The notes under the pieces were generated by a model. The model worked only from the letters and a program-made list of their open reading frames with translations, was not told the origin of the DNA and ran no database searches. Made by a program: the position numbers and the translations under genes. Below are positions 34,568 to 44,531 of a stretch of 64,000 bases of DNA, piece after piece. Source of the stretch: CAVUPF01 sp963777915 (GTDB lineage Bacteria; Actinomycetota; Thermoleophilia; Solirubrobacterales; 70-9); assembly GCA_963777915.1 (NCBI GenBank), contig CAVZSH010000005.1, forward strand, positions 310,001 through 374,000, read 5' to 3'. How positions within the stretch are numbered: position 1 is the first letter of the stretch; every line of letters starts with the position of its first letter.

Positions 34568-35932
34568 ATGCCTGTTGCGATCGAATCCGCAGTTCGCGAT
34601 CGCAGTTCGCTCCCGCCCGGCCCCCCTTTACCGCGAGCGCTGCAGGCGATCCTCCGGACCTGGCGCTTCGCCGAATTCAGCGACCGCGGCCACGCTCGCT
34701 ACGGAGATACGTTCACGGTCCGCGTTGGCGGCACGCCGACCGCCGTGCTGACTAGGGACCGAGAGGTGATTCGGCGCCTGTTCACCGGTGACCCTCTGGT
34801 CAAGCGCCACGGCAACGACCTGCTACGCACCTTCGTGGGCGGGCAGTCATTGCTTGTGCTCGAGCCGGCTGAGCACCTGACGCGGCGAAAGATGCTGCTG
34901 CCGCCGTTTCACGGCGAGCGTGTCCAGTCCTACGTGCGCCTGATGGAGCAGCTCGTTTCCGCCGAGCTGGATCGCCTCAGGCCGGGTGACGTGGTTGCGG
35001 TGCAGCCGATCGCTCAGGCGCTGACGCTCGACGTGATCCTGCAGGCGGTGCTTGGGATCTATGACGTCGCGACGCGCCAGCGCCTGCGCGAGATCTTCGA
35101 CGCGATGGTCACACCGCTCAGCAACTTCGTGCTGTTCGTGCCCCAGCTTGCCCGCCGCTCCCGTTGGAACCTCCTTGCAGCGCCCTTCTGGCGATTGAAG
35201 GACGAACTCGACGCGCTGCTGTTCGAGCACATTGCCGCGACCCGGGCCGACGCGCACCTGGCTGAGCGCGAGGACATACTCGCGATGATGGTGGCGGCGC
35301 GCGACGAGGATGGCGTCGGGCTCAGCGACGAGCAGCTTCGCGATGAGCTGATCACTCTGATCACGGCCGGACACGAGACGACGGCGACCGCGATCGCCTG
35401 GGGAGTCGAGCTGCTGGTCCACAACCCGGCGGTGATGGCGAAGGCCGCCGAAGGCGACGAGGCTTATCTTGAGGCGCTCGTAAAGGAGGTCCTGCGGATC
35501 CGCTCGCCGATCCCGATCGGCGGCGCACGTCACATCCTTGAGCCGTTCCCGATCGGCGAGTGGACCATCCCACCGCCGGTGGCGATCCTCGTCGACGCTT
35601 ACGGCGTTCACCACGACCCTGTGACCTACCCGCAGCCGCACGCGTTTCGCCCCGAGCGATTCTTGGAGGAGCCGCCCGACAGCTATGCGTTCCTGCCGTT
35701 TGGCGGCGGCACCCACCGCTGCCTCGGGGCGGGGCTCGCGCTGTTGGAGATCAAGGTCGTGCTCGGCGAGATCCTCTCGCGATTTGAGCTAACAGCGGCA
35801 TCGAGTGAGCCCTCGCGCTCCACGCCCCGCGGCCCAACACTCGCTCCCCGTGGCGGGGCCCGCGTACGCATCGTCGGGGTGCGCCCAGACACACGCGCGA
35901 GCGAGCGAGCCGCAACGGCAACGATGGCGTAG
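34568..35932 (+). CDS. Cytochrome P450
   Basis: This 454-residue soluble P450 has the I-helix oxygen-activation motif AGHETTATAIAW, ExxR in VKEVLRIRSP, the PERF segment FRPERFLEEPP and the heme-thiolate loop FLPFGGGTHRCLGAGLAL, with the ligand Cys near residue 384. The N-terminus has SLPPGPPLPRALQAIL and no membrane anchor, so redox partners are soluble ferredoxins. The overall pattern resembles CYP110/CYP135-like bacterial P450s. The substrate is unknown. It stands alone between the GGDEF gene and a convergent methyltransferase. Confidence 0.92.
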   Translation: MPVAIESAVRDRSSLPPGPPLPRALQAILRTWRFAEFSDRGHARYGDTFTVRVGGTPTAVLTRDREVIRRLFTGDPLVKRHGNDLLRTFVGGQSLLVLEPAEHLTRRKMLLPPFHGERVQSYVRLMEQLVSAELDRLRPGDVVAVQPIAQALTLDVILQAVLGIYDVATRQRLREIFDAMVTPLSNFVLFVPQLARRSRWNLLAAPFWRLKDELDALLFEHIAATRADAHLAEREDILAMMVAARDEDGVGLSDEQLRDELITLITAGHETTATAIAWGVELLVHNPAVMAKAAEGDEAYLEALVKEVLRIRSPIPIGGARHILEPFPIGEWTIPPPVAILVDAYGVHHDPVTYPQPHAFRPERFLEEPPDSYAFLPFGGGTHRCLGAGLALLEIKVVLGEILSRFELTAASSEPSRSTPRGPTLAPRGGARVRIVGVRPDTRASERAATATMA

Positions 35933-35975
35933 TCGGCACCGCTGCGTGGCCGCTCCCAGCCCCCAAGCCGCTGAT

Positions 35976-36542
35976 CTACAGCACGAATGGGATGATCGCG
36001 CGGACGCGCATCCTGTACTTGGCGTAGGCGTCGGGAAAGTGCTCGCTCATAATCTGCTCCTCTTGCCGGATCTTCCACCACACCGCGCCGCATATCGAGA
36101 AAAGCAGGGCAAAGCCAATAGCCCGCCCGTAGTTGATCGCTGTGCCTAGCGCCATGACGATCAGGCCGGTGTAGATCGGATGCCGCGCAAGCGCATACGG
36201 ACCTGACTCAATCAGCTCATGGTCTTGCTTGAACGTTACCTCTGCGCTCCAATTGCGACCAAGCGTGATCCGCGCCCAAACCGTGAAGGCGGCTCCTGCG
36301 ACAACGATGCAGTCGGTCAAGACTCCTAAGGCGAGCGTCGTCTGCCAAAGCTGAGACTGTGAGGACAGGTGCAAGAGTCGCCCGGCGACGACGCAGCCAA
36401 CGAAAGCGATAAGCGCTACCAGGCGATACCCAAGGAAACCTCTTCGCTCGATCGTACGCTTGGTCGAAAAGGCCATGATCAACCAGTAGACAAGCCAGGC
36501 GATCCAGCAGCACTCAATGAATATCCATGTCGAGTCGGTCAT
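35976..36542 (-). CDS. Isoprenylcysteine carboxyl methyltransferase (ICMT/PEMT)-family membrane protein
   Basis: This 188-residue protein has about five hydrophobic helices and the family signature ELIESGPYALARHPIYTGLI, the SAM-binding region of ICMT/NnrU/PEMT-type methyltransferases, followed by KIRQEEQIMSEHFPDAYAKY. The basic-acidic C-terminal motif EE...F...Y fits membrane methyltransferases. Its substrate could be a lipid or isoprenoid. It sits eight bases after the DHFR-like gene on the same strand, so the two may be cotranscribed. Confidence 0.82.
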   Translation of the reverse strand: MTDSTWIFIECCWIAWLVYWLIMAFSTKRTIERRGFLGYRLVALIAFVGCVVAGRLLHLSSQSQLWQTTLALGVLTDCIVVAGAAFTVWARITLGRNWSAEVTFKQDHELIESGPYALARHPIYTGLIVMALGTAINYGRAIGFALLFSICGAVWWKIRQEEQIMSEHFPDAYAKYRMRVRAIIPFVL

Positions 36543-36549
36543 TTCCTAG

Positions 36550-37137
<588 letters not shown>

Positions 37138-37208
37138 TTCGCAAGAGTATCGCCGATGGAGTACACCGGCGATGTGTCGCCTAAATAGTGATCTGTCGTA
37201 GTGTGGGT

Positions 37209-37440
37209 GGGATGGTGGCTGCGGCTGGGGCTTTGGAGATGACAGGTGGGCAGCTGGTTGAGTTGGAGGGCTTGCTCGTTCGCACACCGCGCCGGCTCGG
37301 GAGGTGCGCCAGACCAAAAGACGTTGTTGTGGGCCACGGACGGTGTTTCGAACGCCGAGACGCTCGTGGGTGCGCGTTCACGCCGAAGTCTGTCCGTCGG
37401 TGGCGTAGCCGGTTCGCCGCGGAGGGAACCGCTGCGACAC
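37209..37440 (+). pseudogene. IS630-type transposase N-terminal remnant
   Basis: Two alternating plus-strand frames together give an IS630-like HTH domain: MTGGQLVELEGLLVRTPRR, then APDQKTLLWATDGVSNAET, then PKSVRRWRSRFAAEGTA. At least two frameshifts interrupt it. No DDE core follows, because the cupin gene starts at 37495. It is a dead fragment of a transposase gene. Confidence 0.5.
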
Positions 37441-37494
37441 CATTCGATGCATCAGATCAGCGACCCCAGCCCAGGGGTGTCATAGGATTGCGCC

Positions 37495-37896
37495 GTGCCG
37501 TTCACTCTGAGGAACCTCAAGAAGGACCTGGAGGACTTCGGGTCCAGATTCGACGGCGCGCCGGACCTGGAGTTTCGCATGGCGACCGAGGCGCTCGAAC
37601 TCGAGAAATCCGGCCTGAGCTACCAGCGCGTCCCGCCAGGCTATCGCTTTCCGTATGGCCACACGCACAAGAAGCAGGAGGAGGTGTACGTGGTCCTGCG
37701 CGGGAGCGGGCGGATGAAGGTCGACGACGAAATCGTCGAGCTCAAGGAATGGGATGCGGTGCGCGTCCCGCCCGGTACGTGGCGAGGCTACGAGGCCGGG
37801 TCGGAGGGCCTCGAGATCCTCGTCATCGGCGCGCCCAATCTCGGCGAGGCTCCGCGCAAAGACGTTGATGGCCAGCGCGACTGGTGGGCTGACTAG
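37495..37896 (+). CDS. Cupin-domain protein
   Basis: This 133-residue single cupin has motif 1 (YGHTHKKQEEVYVVLRGSG, with the His/His/Glu metal ligands) and motif 2 (WDAVRVPPGTWRGYEAGSEG). In motif 2 the expected second His is replaced by Trp-Arg. The GTG start at 37495 lies shortly after the transposase remnant. It binds a small ligand or metal; the substrate cannot be deduced. The preceding remnant suggests this gene was once next to an insertion. Confidence 0.82.
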   Translation: MPFTLRNLKKDLEDFGSRFDGAPDLEFRMATEALELEKSGLSYQRVPPGYRFPYGHTHKKQEEVYVVLRGSGRMKVDDEIVELKEWDAVRVPPGTWRGYEAGSEGLEILVIGAPNLGEAPRKDVDGQRDWWAD

Positions 37897-38193
37897 GGCC
37901 AGGTAGGTGAACATGAAGCGGGAGAAGGAACTCACTCAGCGGAGAGCAGCGCACTCTCCCTATCTCGCCCCGTAGACCAGCCGGAAGGGTGGATGACGGG
38001 TTACGCTCCGGACGAGGGCCAAGCGCCGCCGTTAACACGGGGCGGTTCGAGCTCTGAGAACGCTCGAGCATTGTCCAGTTTGCACGTCGCGGAGTTCGAG
38101 GACTGGAGCCTGGCGCGTGTGCAAATGCCGTACTCACCAGACTGTGCGACGACGGTTAGCTCGGCCGCCCCACGCTCGCGACCCCAGCCCGGC

Positions 38194-38853
38194 TCAGTGG
38201 ATTTTGCCAGAGATGAGGTCCTTGACCAGGGTGATCACGTGAATCAACGAGATGTCACCCTGCTGAGCGGCGCCACCGGCTGACACCATCAACTCTGTGC
38301 CGCCTGGCGAGGGTCCGTATCCGATCACATTGATGTGCGTGAGCGAGGGCTCGCCAGCACAGATTGGGCCGGTGCGCACTTCCAGCGGCGATGGTGCCGG
38401 CGCTTCTTCAGACCCACACGGCGGCAGCGATGCGCTCGTCGTCGTGCCTGTCACAAAGAACGCCTTCCTCCCGACTTTCAGCGCTCTGCTCACCACGCCG
38501 AACTGACCGTGTTCCCGGCTGGCCGAGTGCACGGCGTCGCGTTCGGCCACGGAGAACAGGCTCCTACTCCAGGGGACGATCTGGATTACCAGCGCGGGTT
38601 TGTAGTGCATATGAATCCTGCCCGCAAAAGTGCATAAGTTGCCGACCTTCTTTTCGAGCGTTAGCGGGCCGGTCCCCACCAGATTCGCGATTGCGCCGCG
38701 CGACAAAGCCGAGCAGTTCGGGATTCTCGGCGACCTCGTGTGAGACGCCACTGCGAAGGCGGGGAGCGTGATCAATGCCGCAAGCATTACGAGCAGAGCG
38801 CTCCTCGTGCTGCGCCTGCGTCTTATGGGCGCTCGAGAGCCACAGCGTCGCAT
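38194..38853 (-). CDS. Secreted protein of unknown function
   Basis: This 219-residue protein has a basic N-terminus and leader (ALLVMLAALITLPAFAVAS). Its mature domain contains PNCSALSRGAIANLVGTGPL and LTLEKKVGNLCTFAGRIHMH, with two cysteines that may form a disulfide, followed by KVGRKAFFVTGTTTSAS. This resembles a DUF3558-like lipid-associated fold, but I cannot claim membership. The C-terminus is ISLIHVITLVKDLISGKIH. The 297 bases upstream of its stop on the plus strand (37897-38193) hold no gene. Confidence 0.6.
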   Translation of the reverse strand: MRRCGSRAPIRRRRSTRSALLVMLAALITLPAFAVASHTRSPRIPNCSALSRGAIANLVGTGPLTLEKKVGNLCTFAGRIHMHYKPALVIQIVPWSRSLFSVAERDAVHSASREHGQFGVVSRALKVGRKAFFVTGTTTSASLPPCGSEEAPAPSPLEVRTGPICAGEPSLTHINVIGYGPSPGGTELMVSAGGAAQQGDISLIHVITLVKDLISGKIH

Positions 38854-38927
38854 GCAATCGAGAGTATCAGCGACCCGGGCGTGCGGCCACCGCTCTTGCG
38901 GCGCCCTCTACCGCTTCGATCGGGGGG

Positions 38928-39302
38928 TTAGAGCACGTCGATCCGCGCCCGGAATGCCGCAGCTGACTCGACAGCAGCGCCGCGGGCTTGGGCGCGTTCG
39001 GCCAGGTTGCGATCGGAGGTGATCACGGTCACCTCGCCTTCAGCGAGCCAACCATCAAGACGACGAACGATCTCTTTGTCGGCAGAGTTGGGACCAGGCT
39101 GTGGAGCCCAGGCGATCTCGATCTGCTCGGCGGAAAGCTGTCGTGAAGGCGGTTGCTCGAGGACGACAGTGACGTGCTCGTCGACTTCAGCGGCCCAGCG
39201 ATCGAGCTGGCGGACCAGGCGTTCGATCGCGGCAGGGCGATCTCGCCACCAACCGTCGGGGCGGGAGCCGATCACGTTCATCGCATCTACGACGCGGTGC
39301 AT
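38928..39302 (-). CDS. NYN-domain (YacP-like) putative RNase
   Basis: This 124-residue protein has HRVVDAMNVIGSRPDGWWRD, VTVVLEQPPSRQLSAEQIEI, NSADKEIVRRLDGWLAEGEV and VTVITSDRNLAERAQARGA. This is the PIN-like NYN fold with its acidic residues (Asp in VVDAMN, Asp in SADK, Asp in TSDRNL). Members are RNA-processing or degrading nucleases. It stands alone. Confidence 0.8.
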   Translation of the reverse strand: MHRVVDAMNVIGSRPDGWWRDRPAAIERLVRQLDRWAAEVDEHVTVVLEQPPSRQLSAEQIEIAWAPQPGPNSADKEIVRRLDGWLAEGEVTVITSDRNLAERAQARGAAVESAAAFRARIDVL

Positions 39303-39729
39303 GGGCGGGAGTATGGAGGGGCCATGTAGGCGAGAGCAACGGAGAGGCCGATAGGTCGCAAGGGCTTCGTTTTCACCGGCCAGCTCCGCCCAAGATAGGT
39401 GTGCTCACAGTTCTTCCAAAATCCGGTCTGACGGAACAGACGGCTCTCGAAGCCTTTGCCAGCGAGCCCTACCGTGCCGACGCTTCAGCCGGTGAGGGGC
39501 GGAGGATGACCCTTAGGGTCGCCTCGAGGCGGGAGCGGGTTCACGCCCCCGGCGGCTTGCCAGCCGGCTAGCGACGCTCCAGCCGAAGATGACAGTCCTC
39601 CGCGTCATCGGAGACGCGAGGCGGGTGGCTTCGGCCGCCGAGGTCGATCTGCAGGAGCCTGCCGATATCGGCTAGCGTCGGGCAGACGACGCTTGATGCG
39701 TATCCGCTTCGACTAAAGGAAGGCCCCTG
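39303..39729. other. Gene-free stretch
   Basis: There is no open frame with coding character on either strand. The last 20 bases carry the AAAGGAAGG ribosome site of the next gene. Confidence 0.5.
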
Positions 39730-40020
39730 ATGGCGATCCTCACGATGTTCGAGGTTCACGGCGACACCGATCAGCTGGTGGCGCGGATGAACGAGCTCTT
39801 CGATGCCGATACAGACAAGCTCGCCGCCGAGCACGGCGGAATCTCCAACACGGTCGTCTGCACCGAGGAGGGGGTGATGGTCGTCAATCGCTGGGAGTCC
39901 GAGGAGGGCATGGAGGCTTTCGCGGCGGTGATGCGCCCGAAAGTCGAAGCGGGCCAGATCGGCGAGCAGACCGGCTGGCGCAAGTTCGAGATCCTGATCG
40001 ACCGGACGCCTAGCACGTAG
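39730..40020 (+). CDS. Small ferredoxin-fold protein (ABM/Dabb-like)
   Basis: This 96-residue protein (AILTMFEVHGDTDQLVARMN, ISNTVVCTEEGVMVVNRWES, GMEAFAAVMRPKVEAGQIGE) has the beta-alpha-beta pattern of the antibiotic-biosynthesis-monooxygenase and dimeric alpha/beta barrel superfamily. A good ribosome site AAAGGAAGG lies about six bases before the ATG. The specific reaction, if any, is unknown. Confidence 0.72.
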   Translation: MAILTMFEVHGDTDQLVARMNELFDADTDKLAAEHGGISNTVVCTEEGVMVVNRWESEEGMEAFAAVMRPKVEAGQIGEQTGWRKFEILIDRTPST

Positions 40021-40317
40021 CCCGGGCTCGCACGACGTTCGACTCGGGGGGCGTCGGAGCGACGCGGGGCGGTGGCTGGCAGGGTCGCCTCTAACCGGTT
40101 CCCCACCGCCCGCTTGCCCAGCTGCTCTACCGACGCCTCAGCCGCCGACCCCGGCCGATCAGCGAACGGAGAATTGAATGAGACGAGGTGAGCGGAGGTC
40201 CCGATCCGGTTCCCGACGTGCTTGCCATCCTCACTGCGGTGGGGGCTGATCCTGCACGCCTCCCAAGGCGCGAGTGACGAGGGAGAATGAGCCGATGCGA
40301 GGAGCGAGCACGGAAAA

Positions 40318-40539
40318 GTGAAGAGCGATTTTGGTTGGGTGGTCAGCTTCGGCTGCAAAGCGGCCGGCGAGCTGCGACGGCTGAAGGTGAATTCAGACCC
40401 CGCCTCCGACACGAGCCCGATTGAGGTCCCGTGCTCCTGCGGTGAGGTGCATCGGGTCACCGTCTCGCCCTACCGGCGTCGGCGTTCGGCCGATGAGCCC
40501 TTCGACCTCGAGGTCGATTCGCTTGAGGAGCTGCGCTGA
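40318..40539 (+). CDS. Small possible zinc-binding protein
   Basis: This 73-residue protein from GTG at 40318 has a CxCxxxH cluster (IEVPCSCGEVHRVTVSPY) in the middle and an acidic C-terminus (FDLEVDSLEELR). It could be a half zinc ribbon. Coding status is likely from composition, but there is no family match. Confidence 0.5.
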   Translation: MKSDFGWVVSFGCKAAGELRRLKVNSDPASDTSPIEVPCSCGEVHRVTVSPYRRRRSADEPFDLEVDSLEELR

Positions 40540-40680
40540 TGCCCGAATCGAGGACAACGTCTCTGCGGGGGTGCATGCAGAGGTACACACCGGCGTCCAC
40601 GACCCGTCTATGGCGCAATTGCGGCCCTTCTCGCTGTTGGCTTCGGTGCTCGCCGTGCCTCCCACTAACGGGAGGTCGCC

Positions 40681-41570
40681 ATGAAGACTGCCCGCGAAGG
40701 CGCTGCAACACGGACCGGAGAGACTCGGCTCGCCGACGGTCGAGCATTGGCCTTTGCCGAATGGGGCCCACCAAATGGACGACCGCTCCTTCACTTCCAC
40801 GGGATTCCTGACGGGCGGTTCAGCTGGGGCGCGGGCTCTGCCTGTGAGGAGCGCAACATCCGCTTGATCGCCGTTGACCGCCCCGGAGTCGGCGGGTCTG
40901 ACCCGAAGCCGGGGCGATCCGTCGCCGATTGGGCCTCAGATACCAGGGAGTTGGCAGAGCTACTGGAGATCGATCGCTTCAGCGTCAGCGGTCACTCAGC
41001 CGGGGGGCCCTACGCGCTCGCCTGCGGCTGGAAGCTGGAGGATCGGATTGAGGCTGTGGCCCTGATCAGCGGGGTCGGCAGGTTGGACCGACCGGGTTTC
41101 GTCGCACAGATGCACGCGGCAAAGGCCAGGTGGCTCGCCGCTCACCTGCCCAGCGCCATGGCCCTTCTCTACTCGGCAAGCGGGCGCCTCACCCGCCAGA
41201 GCCCAGCCCTGGCACTGAAGCTGATCGCTTCCAATTTTCCGAAGGTCGACCGGGAAGTGATCAACCGACCCGAGGTTGGGACTCGCTTGCAACTCGCATA
41301 CATCGAGGCCACCCGAGCGGGCGGTGGTCGTGGTCTCAGTGAGGACATGCGAACCGTCATCTCTTCGTGGGCTTCGATCCGACCGAGATCGGCATCCCGG
41401 TCCACGTGTTTCACGGCCGACGGGACGCCATTGCGCCTCCTGATCACGCGGAGTACTGGATTGAAACCCTCGCTGATGCTCGTCCCATCTGGTTCGAAGC
41501 CGCAGGGCACCTTCTGATCGAGGATCACAACGAAGAGATCCTCGACGCGCTCGCGGCATCTGGCAAATAG
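40681..41570 (+). pseudogene. Alpha/beta hydrolase gene with one frameshift
   Basis: From ATG at 40681 (GGGAGG six bases upstream) the first frame encodes an alpha/beta hydrolase with the oxyanion-hole region HFHGIPDGRFSW and nucleophile elbow SVSGHSAGGPYALACG. Near 41345-41370 the frame is lost. The correct continuation is one base off (GFDPTEIGIPVHVFHGRRDA, then WFEAAGHLLIEDHNEEILDA) and carries the Asp and catalytic His, ending at 41570. One missing base explains it: a fresh pseudogene or an assembly error. The intact length would be about 296 residues, normal for the family. Confidence 0.72.
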
Positions 41571-41847
41571 GCCGGCCCGCGCCATTCCAGCGCAGGATCG
41601 AGGGCGGCGTCACTGTCGCCGCTTGCCGGGAGGCTATCTTCGGCGCCCGGTAGCGGCGCCCAAGGTCCGGCTTCTACTTTCAGGTCACGTGACGGCTCAT
41701 TCATCGTCAGTCGGCGAGCTGCGTGCGCTCGCCCGAAATTGCTCTGCTCACACTCGCTCTGGACGGAGGAGCAGCGAGTACCACCGGCATGTGTCCCCGG
41801 CCGCACCATCGCTCGAGCGGAATGGTCTTGTCACCCCGGGGCCGGCC

Positions 41848-42285
41848 TCACATTTCGTCGGGGGCAATGGGGCCGGGGGTAGCCTGTTGGGCGATGAAGT
41901 CGGCCGGGGAGAGGATCGGGGCGCGATCGCCAAGGTCGAGGAGGTGGGTGTCGCCGGAGACGAGGACGGCGCTCTGGTTGTGCGCGAGGACAATCAGGTA
42001 GTCGTCGTCGTGGTCGGCAGAGCGTAGGGGCGGCGGACCCTCGGGGTCAGCGGCGAGGTGGGCGTCGCGGCGCAGCAGAGCGAGGAAGTCGCGAACGGCA
42101 TCGAGGTCGACGTAGCGGCGGAACTTCTCGCGCTTTAGAACCTCCTCAAGCTCCTCTAGGAGCAGCGGCGAGACGATCAGATCCAGACCGCCAGCCTGCG
42201 CCTCCTGCAGCAGCTTCGCGGGGATGCCCGTGGGGGTAATCAGGGCGGAGATGAGGACGCTGGGGTCAGGGACGACCCGCCGCAC
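41848..42285 (-). CDS. PIN-domain toxin (VapC-like)
   Basis: This 145-residue PIN-family protein starts RRVVPDPSVLISALITPTG and continues LIVSPLLLEELEEVLKREKF, PLRSADHDDDYLIVLAHNQS and AVLVSGDTHLLDLGDRAPIL, giving the four acidic residues of the nuclease. It is the toxin component of the PIN family next to a ribbon-helix-helix antitoxin. Its GTG start lies inside the end of the antitoxin gene (20-base overlap). The target RNA is unknown. Confidence 0.85.
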   Translation of the reverse strand: MRRVVPDPSVLISALITPTGIPAKLLQEAQAGGLDLIVSPLLLEELEEVLKREKFRRYVDLDAVRDFLALLRRDAHLAADPEGPPPLRSADHDDDYLIVLAHNQSAVLVSGDTHLLDLGDRAPILSPADFIAQQATPGPIAPDEM

Positions 42286-42514
42286 GCCTCTCCTTGCGGA
42301 TGGCGTCGAGCTCGGCTTCGGCGAGCGCCATCCCCTCTCCCTGCGGCGCGGGCCGCACCCGCGCCCAGATCTCCTCCAGGTCGTCGAGGCCGAGGTCGCG
42401 TCGCAGCGACTCCTCGATCACCTGCGAGTCCCGCTTGCCGGTGCGAGCCGCCTTGACCTTGACGGCCCGGAAGACATCCTCATCGAGGGTGACGGTCGTG
42501 CGTGTCTTCGACAT
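42266..42514 (-). CDS. Ribbon-helix-helix antitoxin
   Basis: This 82-residue protein starts MSKTRTTVTLDEDVFRAVKV and continues KRDSQVIEESLRRDLGLDDL, a ribbon-helix-helix DNA-binding domain, then a toxin-binding tail (RVRPAPQGEGMALAEAELD). ATG at 42514 is chosen because the domain begins there and an operator lies just upstream. It pairs with the PIN toxin and should repress its own promoter. Confidence 0.82.
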   Translation of the reverse strand: MSKTRTTVTLDEDVFRAVKVKAARTGKRDSQVIEESLRRDLGLDDLEEIWARVRPAPQGEGMALAEAELDAIRKERRAAGRP

Positions 42515-42518
42515 AAAA

Positions 42519-42538
42519 GCATCATAGCATCGTGATGC
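42519..42538. promoter_or_regulatory. Operator-like inverted repeat of the toxin-antitoxin module
   Basis: GCATCA and TGATGC arms flank an 8-base spacer five bases upstream of the antitoxin start. This is the expected place for autorepression by the ribbon-helix-helix protein. Confidence 0.55.
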
Positions 42539-42667
42539 ACACAGGGTCCGCTTAGAATCCTGCCCAAAGCGGGAGCCGATGAGCAACCGGAGCTGCTCCT
42601 CGTCGAGGAGCGGAAGCGACGCCCCATCAAACAGCTCCTCAGTGGATTCTCCAGTTGGTCTTCCCGA

Positions 42668-43453
42668 CTAACGCCCCTTAAACCTGGCGTGTCCAGGGCC
42701 GTGCTCTAGGAGCGACTCGATTCCATGGACCATGTCTTCGGTCTCAAACAGGGCAGCGCAAGCGGCTGGGGTCAGTTGGTCAGCAGATGCGACGCCTTTA
42801 TCGCGGTATGCGCACAACAGCCGCTTGGTCACCTCGTATGCCCGAGTCGGACCGGCGGCAAGGCGCTGTGCGAAGGAGAGGGACTTCTCATCGAGCTCGG
42901 CGTCGGGAAGCACGCGGTTGACGAGTCCCCACTGCTCCATGGTCGCCGCTGGATACGGTCGCGCGGTGAGCACGGTCTCGATCGCGCGGCCCGCTCCGAC
43001 GCGGGCCGCGAGTCGGTAAGCGCCACCGATGATCGGGGTGAGGCCGATGATCGGCTCTGCGAATGCGAACTGCGCGTTCTCTGAGGCCCAGATCAGATCG
43101 AGGGTCAGGATCGTCTCGAGGCCGGCTGCCAGGCATAGCCCCCTGACCGCCGCGAGGGTAGGAAACGGCAGCCGTTCGGTGCGCTGGGCCATGTCCCTGA
43201 ATCCGGCGATACGCGCTTCTGCCTGTGCAGCAGTCAGATTCTGAAAAACATCCCCGACATCTGCACCAGCGGTGAAGTTCTCCCCGTCGTTGCGCAGCAG
43301 CAGCGCGCGAATCGGTGCCCGCTCGGCTTGGAGCGTCGCTGCATCGAGCTGCTCGATCAAGTCCATGCTGAACAGGTTCAGCGGGGGGTCAGAGATCGTG
43401 ATGATGCCGACATCGCCGCGTTGCTCGAATGCTGCCTTGGGATTTGTCTGCAC
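42668..43453 (-). CDS. Enoyl-CoA hydratase/isomerase family protein
   Basis: This 261-residue crotonase-fold enzyme has GDVGIITISDPPLNLFSMDL, NDGENFTAGADVGDVFQNLT (oxyanion-hole region) and LAAVRGLCLAAGLETILTLD, then FAFAEPIIGLTPIIGGAYRL. The second catalytic Glu position of true hydratases is not clearly present, so it may be an isomerase or a divergent member. GTG at 43453 with GGGG seven bases upstream is preferred; a longer form to 43528 exists. Its function is in fatty-acid or aromatic-acid CoA metabolism. Confidence 0.85.
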   Translation of the reverse strand: MQTNPKAAFEQRGDVGIITISDPPLNLFSMDLIEQLDAATLQAERAPIRALLLRNDGENFTAGADVGDVFQNLTAAQAEARIAGFRDMAQRTERLPFPTLAAVRGLCLAAGLETILTLDLIWASENAQFAFAEPIIGLTPIIGGAYRLAARVGAGRAIETVLTARPYPAATMEQWGLVNRVLPDAELDEKSLSFAQRLAAGPTRAYEVTKRLLCAYRDKGVASADQLTPAACAALFETEDMVHGIESLLEHGPGHARFKGR

Positions 43454-44009
43454 TAGGGACCCCTTCGTACTAGCTGGTGGTGGAGGGAAGATGTGGCGAT
43501 CCACGATAGCTCGCCAGGCCGAAGCCATTCGCGGCCTATCGATGCCCGATCATCAACTCGTGGATCTCGGTTTTTGCGGTCTTGGCCGCTCGGTGCCAAT
43601 GACCCTCGGCTCGGTAGGCTCCTTCCCCGACCGGCTGAAATCACCTTTGCCCCTTGACGCCTCCTCCCAGCCTTCCCCGTGAGGCCTGAGTTCTCCTCGG
43701 CGGTAGTCGCTTTCTCGCAGAAGGACTCGATTTGTGAGGGGCAGCCGCGCTTCCGGGGTTGGACAGCGCCCGAGTCGGAGGCGCATCGACCCCGACACCC
43801 TGCAACGCGTCGAGTAAGCGGGCGTCTGGCTGCCCTCAGCCGAGGTGCTTGGGCCTTGTCTTGCGAGCATCTCGTCAGCCCTGAAGCGCGATGCGGGTCT
43901 CCACACGCAGGCAGTCAAACGGAGCCCGGAATTGCACGCGGACTGATCGTCCTTGGCGACACTCTCAATCTGTTCGAGCGCGGTACGCCGCAACTCTGTC
44001 GCTGCGCGA
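43454..44009. other. Gene-free stretch of 556 bases
   Basis: Open frames here lack family motifs and ribosome sites. It is probably non-coding or decayed sequence between the crotonase gene and the PPOX gene. Confidence 0.45.
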
Positions 44010-44531
44010 TCAAGCAAAGCGCCATCGGGTCTGGCTGAACTGCTCACCCTTGGCGAAGCCGAGAATGGTCGTCGGGGTAACCCGATAGACAAGTGCCTCA
44101 CCGCGTCGGATCGCGTCGCTGAGGCCGAACCACGTGCCCTCGGGTGCTGTGAAGCGCGCCCGGTATTTTGACTCGTAGGTATTGGCGACCTGTCCGAACT
44201 CTGCTCGATCGCTGACCTCGGCGGCGCGTCCTTCGACTACGACATCGAGACCGCCGTCTAGTCCGTTCTGGCCGGTGGTGAGAATGCAGTGTGGGTTCTG
44301 CTTAAGGTTCTTTGCCTTGCGCTCCTCCGGACCCGTGCAAAAGTACATCGAGTCCTCGTGCCAAACGGACAGGAGCGGGGTGACGTGCGGGCGTCCATCG
44401 GGACGCACGCTCGAAAGCCAGAACACCTCCGCATCCTCGATGTGCTGGCGACCCTCCACCCAATCGGTCGGTGAGGCCCCCTTGCTACTGAACCGTGCGT
44501 CAAGTTCCGTCACCGGCATCCTTACCGCCAT
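44010..44531 (-). CDS. PPOX-class flavin/F420-dependent oxidoreductase-like protein
   Basis: This 173-residue split-barrel protein has VFWLSSVRPDGRPHVTPLLS, YFCTGPEERKAKNLKQNPHC, VVVEGRAAEVSDRAEF and GTWFGLSDAIRRGEALVYRV, then TPTTILGFAKG, the pyridoxamine-phosphate-oxidase-like FMN/F420 family. ATG at 44531 follows GGAG by five bases. Unlike the gene at 25002, this is the longer subfamily with the YRVTPTTILGF end. The substrate is unknown. Confidence 0.82.
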   Translation of the reverse strand: MAVRMPVTELDARFSSKGASPTDWVEGRQHIEDAEVFWLSSVRPDGRPHVTPLLSVWHEDSMYFCTGPEERKAKNLKQNPHCILTTGQNGLDGGLDVVVEGRAAEVSDRAEFGQVANTYESKYRARFTAPEGTWFGLSDAIRRGEALVYRVTPTTILGFAKGEQFSQTRWRFA

